A stretch of DNA of 64,000 nucleotides from Phycisphaeraceae bacterium (GCA_029260595.1 JAJDCY010000010.1:483675-547674), one strand, 5' to 3'. Shown: positions 25,773-36,971, numbered from the stretch's first letter. The notes: generated by a model from the sequence alone, not told the origin. Translations and numbers: made by a program.

Positions 25773-26893
25773 GCCGCGCCCCGCTTCGCGTTCCCGTGGA
25801 TCTGGCGCATCGAGAGCCCGACGGCGACCGCCCACTTGCCGATCCCCATGCCTGTCCCGCTCTCCTTAGAAACCGCCCCGAGGTCGAGCCCTGTGACCGG
25901 TGCGTTGGCATCCAGTTCGAACGACAGGTTGTCCCCGAGCGTCCGCACCAAAATCGGATCATGGGCTTGTCCGCCGAAGACCCGCGCAACGCCCGGACGC
26001 GAGCCGCGGAACGTCACGTTGAAGTAACGCAGGCAGAGATTGATCTCGTTGGCGAGTTGCTCGACTGGGCGTTTGATCGCATCGACCACCGCATCCTTAG
26101 CGCTCACGGGGTCAACGCTGCCGTCGTCAGGGATACCGACGCCGCCCCGACCGGCGCATGACTGACGCACCCGCGACGCGATACCCGGCGAGATACCGAG
26201 CCATTCCGCGACCGCCTCGTCGAACACCCGCCCGCCGATCTCGATCAACTTGAAGAAAAGAACCCGCCCATTGCGCGTGATCAATACTTTTGAACAGGTG
26301 TGCCCGATGTCGATCGCCATGTCGGCCTGATCGTTCAGGTCTTCCGTGCGGCGCGACGTGATGCAGCGGGCCAAGGCTCCCGGCACAGCGTCGACCGCGG
26401 CCGGGATCAGCCCACACTTTTGTATGACATGGACGTGCTCGTCCACCAGCCCGGGCGGTGCGCCCATAAGGATCACCTCACGGCGAAGGTCCTCGCCCTG
26501 GCGGACATCCCCCGCGTCGAAGTACTGCACCTGACCCCCGTCACCGCCTAGCAGCAACCGATCCTTGGCCTCCCAGGCCACCGCCGCGCGCAGTTCATCG
26601 TCCGGCATGGCCGGCAGCCGTAGATTCTTGTACTGGAGGGACCCGGCCGGGAGGCAGCTTACCACCTGTCGCCCCTGGAACGATCCCTCGTCCAGCAGCC
26701 CACGGATCAGTTTAGCCAATGCGGTTGTTCGCTCTGTGCGATCGGTGGGAATGTCGCCGGGGATCTCGGTGTGCGCAGCCGCGACGGGTGCCCAACCGTT
26801 CTGGACATGTCGCAATTGGAGCATCCGGATCGAGTGGCTGCCAACGTCCAGCCCGATCGGTTGCCTACCGCGAAGAAATTTGCCTCCGAGCAC
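25769..26893 (-). CDS. pilM: Type IV pilus assembly protein PilM (actin-like ATPase)
   Basis: This 374-residue cytoplasmic protein has the actin/FtsA fold of PilM. Motifs include IGLDVGSHSIRMLQL (phosphate 1), AMPDDELRAAVAWEAKD (the PilM SHS2-like segment) and MAIDIGHTCSKVLI (phosphate 2), and VFGGQAHDP near the adenosine site. PilM binds PilN at the inner membrane and links the alignment complex to the ATPase. It starts with GTG, preceded by GGGAG at about 6 nt. The usual E(I/L)xR motif in the PilM core is not obvious. Confidence 0.9.
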   Translation of the reverse strand: MLGGKFLRGRQPIGLDVGSHSIRMLQLRHVQNGWAPVAAAHTEIPGDIPTDRTERTTALAKLIRGLLDEGSFQGRQVVSCLPAGSLQYKNLRLPAMPDDELRAAVAWEAKDRLLLGGDGGQVQYFDAGDVRQGEDLRREVILMGAPPGLVDEHVHVIQKCGLIPAAVDAVPGALARCITSRRTEDLNDQADMAIDIGHTCSKVLITRNGRVLFFKLIEIGGRVFDEAVAEWLGISPGIASRVRQSCAGRGGVGIPDDGSVDPVSAKDAVVDAIKRPVEQLANEINLCLRYFNVTFRGSRPGVARVFGGQAHDPILVRTLGDNLSFELDANAPVTGLDLGAVSKESGTGMGIGKWAVAVGLSMRQIHGNAKRGAA

Positions 26894-26956
26894 CGCTTTC
26901 TCCCTGGTGCCGCCCGGTGTACTTGATTCGGTTCGTCGTGTCCCCCAATTGGCCGC

Positions 26957-27493
26957 TTACGGCTCCTCCGGTTCCTCAACAATCTCCGCGATCGTCACCC
27001 TGCCGGTGAACGGCGCGACCGAAACCCGGAAGCGCTGCTCCCCAGCCGTCAGCTCCAGCGACCCGCCGTCGCTCGTCGGCGTGCCCAGCGCGTCGAACTC
27101 CAGGATCAACGGTGTGTCGTCGTCGAAGTCGACGTTGGCGAGCGCTACACCGTCGAACCGTGCATCGTTGGCGAAGTCGATGATGTAATTCCCGCCCGCG
27201 GTCGGCGCCTTCCAGGTGACATTGAGCGTGTTTCCACTCCCGTCGGTGACCCGGTACCGGTTATTCGTCGTGTCGAAAACCACTCGCCGCACTTCCTGCT
27301 GGGCGATGGCTTCGTTCTGAGCGATCAGGATGTCTGAGATGACCATACGGCCCGCGGCCTGAACCCCCAGCGTCCCGGCCTGCATCATGTGTGGCACGAG
27401 CACCGCCCCGGCCAACCCCATGATCGCGACAACGATCAGGACTTCGACCAGCGTAAACGCCCGCTCGCCGGGCAACCGACTTGATACGTGCAT
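26957..27493 (-). CDS. Minor pseudopilin (GspH-like) with type IV prepilin signal
   Basis: This 178-residue prepilin has the N-methylation/cleavage signal GERA-FTLVEVLIVVAIMG: the residue before the cleaved Phe is Ala rather than the usual Gly, and Glu5 is present. The hydrophobic helix is followed by a beta-rich head ending in an acidic tail (IVEEPEEP). Processing needs a prepilin peptidase, which is not in the window. It lies 64 bp before pilM and is probably part of the same transcript. Confidence 0.88.
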   Translation of the reverse strand: MHVSSRLPGERAFTLVEVLIVVAIMGLAGAVLVPHMMQAGTLGVQAAGRMVISDILIAQNEAIAQQEVRRVVFDTTNNRYRVTDGSGNTLNVTWKAPTAGGNYIIDFANDARFDGVALANVDFDDDTPLILEFDALGTPTSDGGSLELTAGEQRFRVSVAPFTGRVTIAEIVEEPEEP

Positions 27494-27525
27494 ACATTTC
27501 TCCCCGTCACCCCGGCTGTTGGTGT

Positions 27526-27786
27526 TCAGCCTCCGTCGAGCCGCACACGCGCCTGACCGGACTCAAAGAGCTTCGTCAGCGCGTCGAGCTGCTGTGATTG
27601 CCGCTTGAGAAGATCAACCATCTGCTGACGCTGGGCGCCGGCATTGGGGATCCCGCTTGCGTACGCCGGGGTCGCCACACTCGCCGTGGTGTCCGCCGGC
27701 CCACCGGTCCACGAGGTCCATAGCTGAAACGCGAGCAATATCGCCAGCACGGTCAGCACAGTGTTCAGGTAACGCAGCGCACCCAT
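27526..27786 (-). CDS. Small single-pass membrane protein of the pilus cluster
   Basis: This 86-residue protein starts at ATG 27786 (AGGAG about 7 nt upstream). One membrane helix (LNTVLTVLAILLAFQLWTSW) is followed by a flexible linker and a helical, Gln-rich C-terminus (RQQMVDLLKRQSQQLDALTKLFE) with coiled-coil character. No named family is recognised. Its position between the two pilin genes suggests an accessory role in pilus assembly, by context only. Confidence 0.7.
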   Translation of the reverse strand: MGALRYLNTVLTVLAILLAFQLWTSWTGGPADTTASVATPAYASGIPNAGAQRQQMVDLLKRQSQQLDALTKLFESGQARVRLDGG

Positions 27787-27957
27787 AATCGTTCTCCTTG
27801 CTGTCTCACCCCACCCTGTGGCTGAGCCCGGCACCCGCCGATGGTCGGCAGACTGCCCGGACGGAGTGTTTCACTCTTATCGGCTCTATCCCGCCACCAC
27901 TTGTGCGAGCGACCCACCGCTTCCAGTTGCGTCTCTGAACCCGCCGCCACACACCTA

Positions 27958-27994
27958 AAAAAAAAGTCACCCGGGCCGTTAGGCCCGGGTGACT
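27958..27994 (-). terminator. Rho-independent terminator after the major pilin gene
   Basis: A perfect 13-bp stem AGTCACCCGGGCC / GGCCCGGGTGACT with 4-nt loop lies at 27965-27994, followed on the minus strand by eight T's (27958-27965). It sits 18 bp past the pilin stop codon and before the remaining cluster genes on the same strand. It probably gives high pilin and lower downstream expression. Confidence 0.9.
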
Positions 27995-28011
27995 GTACTA
28001 AGCGTTGTGGA

Positions 28012-28515
28012 TTAGGTGCCACCGCCTGAGAAGGTCTCGACGTCATCGGAGTCGAGGCCGACGTTGGCCAGATCGATCGCATCGCTCATCGCGATCAGCA
28101 GCACGCCGGTGGCCTCGTCGTAAGACCAGCCGTCGGTCGAAGCCGCGCTACCCGCGTCACCAACGAGCGAGCTGTTCGTGAAAGGATTGACCGGGGCCTT
28201 CTGCAGGTACGGGCCGAACGGGTTACCCGTTCCGGTCGCACCGGCGGCGTCGGTCTCGAGCGTAAGTACTTCCCAGTCATCCGTGCCCTGCTGCATCAGC
28301 GTCAGAGTCGGGTAGTTACCGTTGTGCTGAACCTGGTACAGCTCAAGCTGGCTGCGGATGGTCTGCAACTGCGAAACCACACTGCTGCCCTTGGCCGTCT
28401 CACTGGCACTGGTGAACTGCGGGATGACGATCGCGGCCAAAATGCCGAGGATCACCACCACAATCAGGATTTCAACCAAGGTGAACCCTTGATTCTTACT
28501 TCTGCGAGTCATCAT
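28012..28515 (-). CDS. gspG: Major pseudopilin/pilin (GspG-like)
   Basis: This 167-residue prepilin starts at ATG 28515 with GAGGAG just upstream. The signal NQG-FTLVEILIVVVILGILAA has Gly at -1 and Glu at +5, the classic class III signal for prepilin peptidase. The helical stem continues as QTIRSQLELYQVQHNGNYPTL, which is the typical GspG (T2SS) continuation. A short, acidic, Gly/Ser-rich head follows. It is first in the minus-strand cluster and is followed by a strong terminator, as expected for the most abundant subunit. Confidence 0.92.
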   Translation of the reverse strand: MMTRRSKNQGFTLVEILIVVVILGILAAIVIPQFTSASETAKGSSVVSQLQTIRSQLELYQVQHNGNYPTLTLMQQGTDDWEVLTLETDAAGATGTGNPFGPYLQKAPVNPFTNSSLVGDAGSAASTDGWSYDEATGVLLIAMSDAIDLANVGLDSDDVETFSGGGT

Positions 28516-28934
28516 GCTTACTCTCCTCAAAAAAGAACTGAACCAAACCCGTTTTGTCTGCGCGGGTCCACACGGACTCCGACCACTTCAATACCGCTTC
28601 GCTGGCCAAACTTCCGCTTGGCCTGTCCGGTCGCCTACTCTCTGTGCGGGCCCGCAAACAGAGCATTGACGCCATGTCCTACCCGGTGTTCCATCGTCCA
28701 GTCCCGACCGCGACTTTACCGATCCCTTGAGGCATCGGCGTCACAGACCCTTTTGAGGGCGGACAACCTGTCACCGCGTGTGCCCGGTAAACAAACGATT
28801 CGGATCCGTGAAACGCAAGCCGATGGCGTAAGAATTGTCAGTTCAGGCCGATATGTGCCGCTTGGGCGCCGTCACAACCGGACTCGCCACTGTCTCTTTC
28901 CAACCCGCCCCACCCTCGACCGCCGAAATGCCCG
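28516..28934. other. Intergenic region upstream of the pilin gene
   Basis: These 419 bp lie between lepA's stop codon and the pilin start, both on the minus strand. The region should hold the promoter for the pilus cluster. I found no convincing -35/-10 or -24/-12 pair and no RNA gene. A plus-strand frame across it (28324-28938) overlaps the pilin and has no recognisable character. Confidence 0.4.
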
Positions 28935-30725
<1,791 letters not shown>

Positions 30726-30908
30726 AGATCGCCTTGCCGCTGCCTGCCCCTCACTCCGGTCAGGTGGGTTGTTGGGCGGGAAGTCTATCTTAGATCGATT
30801 CCCTCGCCACCGTATCGCCTCCCGCATATCGCCCCGCTATTATTGCGGCCGTCACCGCGTGTGAATATGATTCACGCGACGAATCAAAGCCTTTCGAGCC
30901 CGAGACCC

Positions 30909-31661
30909 ATGGCCACCGACTACCAGCTCGCGACCTACGCCGCCGCCCACTTCCCCGACATCCCCGACCGCAAGCAGCGCGAGCACGCCGCCGAGACCGA
31001 CCTGACCCACCTGTTCTTCGCCCGGCGATCAAACGGATTTTTCGTCGAAGTCGGCGCCTACCACCCCACCGTCTCCTCACAAACCTGGGGCCTCGAGCAA
31101 GCCGGGTGGACCGGCTTACTCGTCGAACCCACGCCCTCCCTCTGCGATCTTCTCCGCGAGAAACGCCCGCGCTCGACCGTTGTCCAAGCCGCCTGCGGCG
31201 CGCCCGACTCGCCGCCCGTCGCCAAGTTCTACCTCTCCGCAGCCGGCAGCCAGTCCACCCTCGCCCCCGACCGCCTCAACTTCAAGACCGAAGTCCAGGA
31301 TGCGATCGAAGTCCAGGTCAAAACCCTCGACCAGATCCTTGAAGATGCCGGCTCACCCGAACTGGACTTCCTATCGATCGATGTCGAAGGCCTGCAACTC
31401 GACGTGATGCGCGGATTCTCGCTCGACAAGCACCGCCCAAAGCTGCTGCTGATCGAGGACCACCTGCTCGGGATCGAGACCCACCGCTACATCACCCGGC
31501 GCGGCTACCGCCTGGTCAAACGCACCGCGTTGAACAACTGGTACGTCCCCGAGGGCACCTGCTTCACGATGACCGGCCCGCTCGAGAAACTCAAGCTCTA
31601 CCGCAAGGTCTGGATCGGCACCCCCTGGCGCGCCCTGCGCGCATCACGCCGCCGTCGGTAG
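30909..31661 (+). CDS. FkbM family SAM-dependent methyltransferase
   Basis: This protein of 250 residues matches the FkbM pattern: GFFVEVGAYHPTVSSQTWGLEQ (SAM-binding loop), WTGLLVEPTPSLCDLLREKRP (acidic residue binding the ribose), TLDQILEDAG and FLSIDVEGLQLDVMRGF. FkbM proteins methylate sugars or other small molecules, often in surface polysaccharide pathways. ATG 30909 is preferred; an in-frame ATG at 30867 would add 14 residues. It is divergent from lepA and convergent with the reductase gene. Confidence 0.88.
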   Translation: MATDYQLATYAAAHFPDIPDRKQREHAAETDLTHLFFARRSNGFFVEVGAYHPTVSSQTWGLEQAGWTGLLVEPTPSLCDLLREKRPRSTVVQAACGAPDSPPVAKFYLSAAGSQSTLAPDRLNFKTEVQDAIEVQVKTLDQILEDAGSPELDFLSIDVEGLQLDVMRGFSLDKHRPKLLLIEDHLLGIETHRYITRRGYRLVKRTALNNWYVPEGTCFTMTGPLEKLKLYRKVWIGTPWRALRASRRRR

Positions 31662-31682
31662 CTCGCGACTTGCTGCGCTATC

Positions 31683-32687
31683 TCACCCGTCCAGCCCACC
31701 CACGATGCGCCCACGAACCTGCCCCGCCAGGATCTTGTCGATCCAACCATCAAGCTCATTCAGCATGCACCGCGTCGTGATCGCATCCATCAACCCCTGA
31801 TCCCACGAAGCGGCAAGCCGATCCCACAACATCAGCCGCGTCGCCATCGGGCACTCAGCGGACGCCACACCCAGCAGCGCCACCGCCCGCAAAATCTGGG
31901 GATACACCGTCGTCACCAACTCTGCCGACTCCACCATCCCGCAACACGTCACCGCCCCGCCAAACCGCGTCGACTTGAGCGCTGTATTCAGCGTCTCACC
32001 ACCCACCGTGTCGACGACCCCCGCCCACCGCTCCGCCAACAATCCCCGCCCACTCGTATCACGAACGTCTTCCCGCCCGACCACCTCCGCCGCGCCGAGC
32101 TGTTTCAGATACGCCGCTTCGGCTACCTTCCCCGTCGCCGCGACCACCCGATAACCCGCTCGCGCCAACAACACCACCGCCAAGCTCCCAACACCACCCG
32201 TTGCCCCCGTGACAAGCACGGGCTCGCCGCCCGCCTCGACCCCAACCTCACACAGCCGGTGCACACACCACGCTGCCGTCAGCCCCGCCGTCCCTAACAC
32301 CATGCACTGTTCCAGCGACAGCCCAGCCGGCTTCGCCACCACCCACTCGCTCGGCACTCGGATGTATTGCCCGAACCCGCCCGCCGTGTTCATCCCCAGG
32401 TCGTACCCCGTCACCACCACCTCGTCGCCGGGCCCGAACCGATCACCGCCGCCGGCCTCAACTACCCCAGCCGCGTCGATGCCCGGCGTGTGCGGATACT
32501 TGCGGGTGATCCCGCGGTGCCCCGTCGCCGACAGCGCATCCTTATAGTTCAGCGACGAGTACCGCACCCGGATCAGTGTGTCCCCCGCCGGCAGCTCGTC
32601 GACGCACCGCTGTTCGATCTGTCTCGAATACGACACACTGCCCGGCCGACGCCTCACCACCAACGCCTCAAATGGTTCACCACTCAT
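31683..32687 (-). CDS. MDR-family oxidoreductase, AcuI/YhdH type (acrylyl-CoA reductase-like)
   Basis: This protein of 334 residues is a zinc-free medium-chain dehydrogenase/quinone reductase. It shows SSLNYKDALSATGHRGITRKYPHTPGIDAAG, the YhdH/AcuI N-terminal signature, and the NADPH-binding VLVTGATGGVGSLAVVLLARAGY. Family members reduce acrylyl-CoA to propionyl-CoA with NADPH. ATG 32687 is preferred over 32750. The tRNA-Asp gene lies upstream on the other strand. The exact substrate cannot be read from sequence. Confidence 0.88.
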   Translation of the reverse strand: MSGEPFEALVVRRRPGSVSYSRQIEQRCVDELPAGDTLIRVRYSSLNYKDALSATGHRGITRKYPHTPGIDAAGVVEAGGGDRFGPGDEVVVTGYDLGMNTAGGFGQYIRVPSEWVVAKPAGLSLEQCMVLGTAGLTAAWCVHRLCEVGVEAGGEPVLVTGATGGVGSLAVVLLARAGYRVVAATGKVAEAAYLKQLGAAEVVGREDVRDTSGRGLLAERWAGVVDTVGGETLNTALKSTRFGGAVTCCGMVESAELVTTVYPQILRAVALLGVASAECPMATRLMLWDRLAASWDQGLMDAITTRCMLNELDGWIDKILAGQVRGRIVGGLDG

Positions 32688-32808
32688 CCCCGGTAAACTA
32701 CCCGATCGATACGGCCGACACAGCCTGTTCCGGCCCCCGCCAGTTGACAATGGCGGTGCGGGGGCTTAATTATTCGTTCCCCCGGACGAGGGGCCGACCG
32801 ATGGCCTT

Positions 32809-32882
32809 GGGGGTGTAGCTCAATTGGTTAGAGCACCGGACTGTCGATCCGGAGGTTGCGGGTTCGATTCCCGTCACCCTCG
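32809..32882 (+). tRNA. tRNA-Asp (anticodon GTC)
   Basis: A complete 74-nt cloverleaf. The acceptor stem GGGGGTG pairs with CACCCTC (one G-T pair), with discriminator G at 32882. The D arm is TAGCTCAATTGGTTAGAGCA. The anticodon stem CCGGA/TCCGG encloses loop CTGTCGA with anticodon GTC (Asp), and the T arm contains GGTTCGATTCC. The 3' CCA is not encoded. Confidence 0.97.
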
Positions 32883-32915
32883 TTTGCAGTAATCCTCGCA
32901 CAGGCTCGGGACCGC

Positions 32916-35900
32916 TCAGACCCCTGCAACTACGCCTCGGCGCAGCATGACCACTCCGCCGACGCTCATCAATGCCAAGGTCGCCGGCTCCGGTGTTGCC
33001 GTCAGCGGCAAGCCGATGCGGTCGGCCAACTCGCCTACGGTTAGCCCCAAGGGGTCTGACGACGGCGATAGCCCGAAGTTCGCCGCCATCAGCGCGAGGT
33101 CATCGGCGTCGATCACCGCATCCATATTGAAATTGCCCCGCCGCCAGTCGCGCGGGTCCGCCGCGTCTAAATAGTTTGCCGCCAGGGCCACCAGATCGTC
33201 CAGGCCGACGGTCCCGTCCAGGTTCGCGTCCCCGTCGAGCGCGCCGGCAATAATTGTCAGGCTGTTCTCGTCGTAAATCAGATCGAAAACCAACCCGCGC
33301 AGACCCTCATTCGCCACGCCGACTGCCGCGAACTTGGTCTGGCCGAAGTTGCTGGCCCAGGTCATGATCTTGAAGTCGTCCGTCGGGATGATCTGATCGT
33401 CGAACCGGGCCAACACATCGATCGTCAGCTCCCCGTCCAGCGCTACGTTCCCGGTGATATTGACCTGATCGAAGTCCTGCCCCGCGACCTGCCCGGCCCC
33501 GGCCAGTTCGATCACAAGCCCCCCGGATTCAGCGAACTCGATATTGCTAGCGGTCACCGCAGCCGTGCTGTTGCCCGGGCTCAGTTCGCCTTCGTACACC
33601 ACCGTTCCGCTGCCCGTAACCGTACCCGCGCCGTTCACCGCGTCGATGAAGCGCACGGTATGTCCGAACGGCAGGTGGACCTCACCGTTGTTGGTCGTCG
33701 GGCCGAACACCGCCAGTTTGTCCGCGTCAACACTCAGCCGCCCGTCGATGACCAGCCCCGCTGTCGTGGCGATCCGGCTGTCGACTTGTCGGATCGACAC
33801 CTCAGCAGTGGGCTCGACGCGGATGTTGCCTTGCTCGATCGCGTCGGCGGCCAGGCTCGAACCCGCCTGGATAACCGTGTGCCCGACACCCGTGAGTTCG
33901 GCCAGGTCGACCGCGATACCGTCCTTGAGGTTCAGCGTATTTGTGCTGTTGTTGATGACGGTGACCTGCGCGGCCGGGTTGCTTGAATCCTGGAAGGGAT
34001 CGACGTCGCCCGCGACCGTCAGTGTCGCGCCGGGATCGATCGTGAGCGTGGGCGTGTGGTTGGGGCTGACGGAAACGGTGGTGTTCGCCCCCAACGCGAT
34101 GGACAGCACCCCGGCCGCTTCGCCCTCGAGCGTCAGGTCCGTATCCCCAACCCATTCGATCAGCGTGCTGTTGTTCTCGGTAATGATGCCCGCGCTGTGG
34201 GTGCCGTGATCGATGGCTCCGGCCGCGAGGTGTAACGCTTGGCGGACCAGCAGGTCACCGTTCTGAACGAACGAAGTCAGCGAACCCGTGTCGAGCGTCA
34301 CGCTATCGATCTGCGCACGCGACGCATCAACGTTGAGCTGCCCACCGATCCGGACATGCTGGTTCTCGACACTCGGCACCCCCGAACCGGGCTGGTTCAG
34401 GTTCAACACCCCGGCGGGAAGCGTGCCGCCCGCGATCGTCCCGGCCGTCGGGACCGCCCATTCGGAGTTGGTATTGACGATCAGCCGACCGCCATCGACG
34501 TTAATCGTCCCGCGGTAATCATTGGCGGGCGTCCCGGTCCCGGTCGAGTTGACCGTGAACACCACCCCCTCATCGACCGTCAGCGTCGTCGCGCGATTCT
34601 CCGCTGCGCTCGTGATGCTGTTGCCCCAATCAAACGTCGTCGTATCGATACCGGTATCCGCCGTCACGTGGATATCACCGTGTTGTGCGAGCGTCCCGTT
34701 GCCGACAATCTTGCCGCCCGCGAATGTGCCTGTGTTTTTCTCCAGCACCAACACATCGTTCGATCCATCAACGTTGATCTGCCCGGATGCGCGGACGGTG
34801 ATATCGGCATGAATAAAACTCGTCCCGCCCTTGGCCACCACGGTTCCGTCGACCGTGACCGGTTGGCCGCGCAGGTGGGCGGTCCCCGCGCCATCGGGTT
34901 TCTGCAAAGTAAGCTGGCCGAAACTGTCCGGGAACTGCTCGCTGAGGACCCCGGGCAGCAGCCACGGCCCGGCCATGTTCACCGTTAGCGTCCCCCCGTC
35001 GAGCAACACCACCCCACGGTACGGGTTTTCCGCTTCGCCGCTGCCCGACGCATTTACCACCAACTCACGCTCAGCATGAACCGTGATCTGGTGGAGTGAC
35101 TCCTCAACACCGTTGCCCCAGTCGAACGTGACGCTGTCGATCGTCGTGTCCTCAACAACATCAATGTCAGCGCCCTGCACCAACGACCCATCCCCGGTAA
35201 ACGCAGCACCGGCAAACTCGCTGTGACCGGTCAGAAGAATCATATCGCCAGCGTTCGGTACCCGGACATCCGCCGTGCCCGTGAACACCGTTGGCGAACG
35301 AAACTCCCCCGCCCCGTCAGCCGTCACCGCACCCCCGATCGTCACCGTCCCCCCGGCGATCACCGCGGGGCTGTCCGCCGTGCCATTCAGCGCCACGTCT
35401 CCGTCCGCGCCCACCTCCCAATCCTGCGTGAACGTGAACTTCCGCCCCGCCCCCACCGTGAGCGTGCCATCAAACGCATCCGCCAGCGTGCCCGCCCCGA
35501 ACCGGACATCGCCGAGCACCGCCTCGATCCGCCCGTTCTCCAGGCTGCCGTCGATATCCAGTGTGTTGAACCCCACCGAACTGATGAACAACTCGTCCGC
35601 ACCGCCGGTGCCCTGGATCAAACCGTTGTTAATCAGCAGATTCGGCCCGAAAACCAGCAACACCTGCCCATGCCCCTTGACGGTGCCCTCGGCGAACGTG
35701 CCCAGCAACCCGTCCACACGAACATCCCCGCCCGACAGGTTCAGGATGCCGGCCGGCTGGACGAACACGTCGCTGCGCGCAAGCAACAACCCGCCGCTCG
35801 AAACCGACAGCGTCGACACATCGTTCTCGATCAACGAGTTGCCCTCAATAAACACGTCGCCGAAAACCTCGATCGTGTTCGCCAGCGTCAGCACTGTCGC

Positions 35901-36971
35901 CCCGTCGCTGCTGCCCTCCAATCCCACTCGGAAATCCTCGGTCTGGATCGAGCCAGTCGTGGCCAGGCCGACACCGCTGATCACATACGCGTCGCGGGCG
36001 GGGTTCGGCTTGCGCCCACCGATCCATCGGCTGTCATCAGCCAGGTCGCCGCTGATGAAGTAGCGCGCACCCGGCAGATCGACCTGCGTCGGGTCGAAAC
36101 TCGACGCCGACACCACGGCGAAGACATCCGTCGCCGTAATCAGCTCGCGCCTGCCATCCGGGAATCCCGCCGCGTGCATCAGCGATTCATTGGCGATATG
36201 GGCCCAGTCCCTCGGATCACCCGGGTCGTTGTCCTCCCCAAAAGTTCGAACAGCCATCGATTGCCCACCGACCAGAGCGGACGGGACGTCGTAGTCGAAA
36301 TCGTTCTGTGTCTCGACCAACGCCGGAGTCGACATCGAACCGAGCAGGTTGCTCATGCCCAGAGCGTGCCCCAACTCGTGCAGCATGACACTGAATACAT
36401 CCCAGCCATCCTCTGCAGCCGTTTGTCCCGGCTTCGCATTGCCGACGTGCGCAACCTCCAAGCCAGCCGGGACATTGCCGTTGAAGTACTCGGTTTGCGT
36501 TTCTGCATCGAGCCCGGCGTAGAGGTTCGTTTCGAGGTCGTACTCGCTGTGGTCCGTCGGGGTGGGGTCGAAAAACAACTCATACTCGCCGCCGCCCCCG
36601 TCGAATACCGCCAGTTCGATGGTTGCGAACAGCGGTTTCCCGACAGCGATCTGTTGCAGATTTGTCTCGGCACCCCCGGCGTGGCCGGTGGGAAAATAGG
36701 AAACGGTGACCTGCAGGTTCCACGGTTCCTGAATGATCTGTTCCCACGCGTTCGCAGCCGCGTCCGTGATCGCGACGAGTTTGGTCAACCCCAGGTCCTG
36801 AGCCGGGTGCCCCGAAAGAATAAGGTCCGGCACCACCGTGATATTCAACGCGGTCGCCGGTGTGACCAACCCCCAAACAGCGACCGCGAGCACCGCGGTG
36901 AGCACGCCGGGCCTGCCCGCGGCGACATTAGATTTGCAGGTCGTGCGAACGCGGACTGGCTGACGATTCAT
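32916..36971 (-). CDS. Large secreted metalloprotease-like protein with beta-helix repeats, dockerin-like repeat and PEP-CTERM tail
   Basis: This 1351-residue protein has a signal peptide (VLTAVLAVAVWGLVTPATA). The N-terminal domain (about 45-280) carries the zinc motif HELGHALGM at 198-206. The third metzincin ligand position (residue 208) is Asn rather than His or Asp, so activity is uncertain. The middle (about 300-1200) is made of Gly/Asn/Asp-rich beta-strand repeats (for example GNGTLAQHGDIHV, DSVTFDWGN), like autotransporter passenger helices. Near the C-terminus are two Ca-binding dockerin-like segments (DGDANLDGTVGLDDLVALA and GNFNMDAVIDADDLALMA), then TPEPATLALMSVGGVVMLRRG, a PEP-CTERM sorting tail. 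It is therefore a surface-anchored or released protein. No operon partner is visible. Confidence 0.85.
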   Translation of the reverse strand: MNRQPVRVRTTCKSNVAAGRPGVLTAVLAVAVWGLVTPATALNITVVPDLILSGHPAQDLGLTKLVAITDAAANAWEQIIQEPWNLQVTVSYFPTGHAGGAETNLQQIAVGKPLFATIELAVFDGGGGEYELFFDPTPTDHSEYDLETNLYAGLDAETQTEYFNGNVPAGLEVAHVGNAKPGQTAAEDGWDVFSVMLHELGHALGMSNLLGSMSTPALVETQNDFDYDVPSALVGGQSMAVRTFGEDNDPGDPRDWAHIANESLMHAAGFPDGRRELITATDVFAVVSASSFDPTQVDLPGARYFISGDLADDSRWIGGRKPNPARDAYVISGVGLATTGSIQTEDFRVGLEGSSDGATVLTLANTIEVFGDVFIEGNSLIENDVSTLSVSSGGLLLARSDVFVQPAGILNLSGGDVRVDGLLGTFAEGTVKGHGQVLLVFGPNLLINNGLIQGTGGADELFISSVGFNTLDIDGSLENGRIEAVLGDVRFGAGTLADAFDGTLTVGAGRKFTFTQDWEVGADGDVALNGTADSPAVIAGGTVTIGGAVTADGAGEFRSPTVFTGTADVRVPNAGDMILLTGHSEFAGAAFTGDGSLVQGADIDVVEDTTIDSVTFDWGNGVEESLHQITVHAERELVVNASGSGEAENPYRGVVLLDGGTLTVNMAGPWLLPGVLSEQFPDSFGQLTLQKPDGAGTAHLRGQPVTVDGTVVAKGGTSFIHADITVRASGQINVDGSNDVLVLEKNTGTFAGGKIVGNGTLAQHGDIHVTADTGIDTTTFDWGNSITSAAENRATTLTVDEGVVFTVNSTGTGTPANDYRGTINVDGGRLIVNTNSEWAVPTAGTIAGGTLPAGVLNLNQPGSGVPSVENQHVRIGGQLNVDASRAQIDSVTLDTGSLTSFVQNGDLLVRQALHLAAGAIDHGTHSAGIITENNSTLIEWVGDTDLTLEGEAAGVLSIALGANTTVSVSPNHTPTLTIDPGATLTVAGDVDPFQDSSNPAAQVTVINNSTNTLNLKDGIAVDLAELTGVGHTVIQAGSSLAADAIEQGNIRVEPTAEVSIRQVDSRIATTAGLVIDGRLSVDADKLAVFGPTTNNGEVHLPFGHTVRFIDAVNGAGTVTGSGTVVYEGELSPGNSTAAVTASNIEFAESGGLVIELAGAGQVAGQDFDQVNITGNVALDGELTIDVLARFDDQIIPTDDFKIMTWASNFGQTKFAAVGVANEGLRGLVFDLIYDENSLTIIAGALDGDANLDGTVGLDDLVALAANYLDAADPRDWRRGNFNMDAVIDADDLALMAANFGLSPSSDPLGLTVGELADRIGLPLTATPEPATLALMSVGGVVMLRRGVVAGV

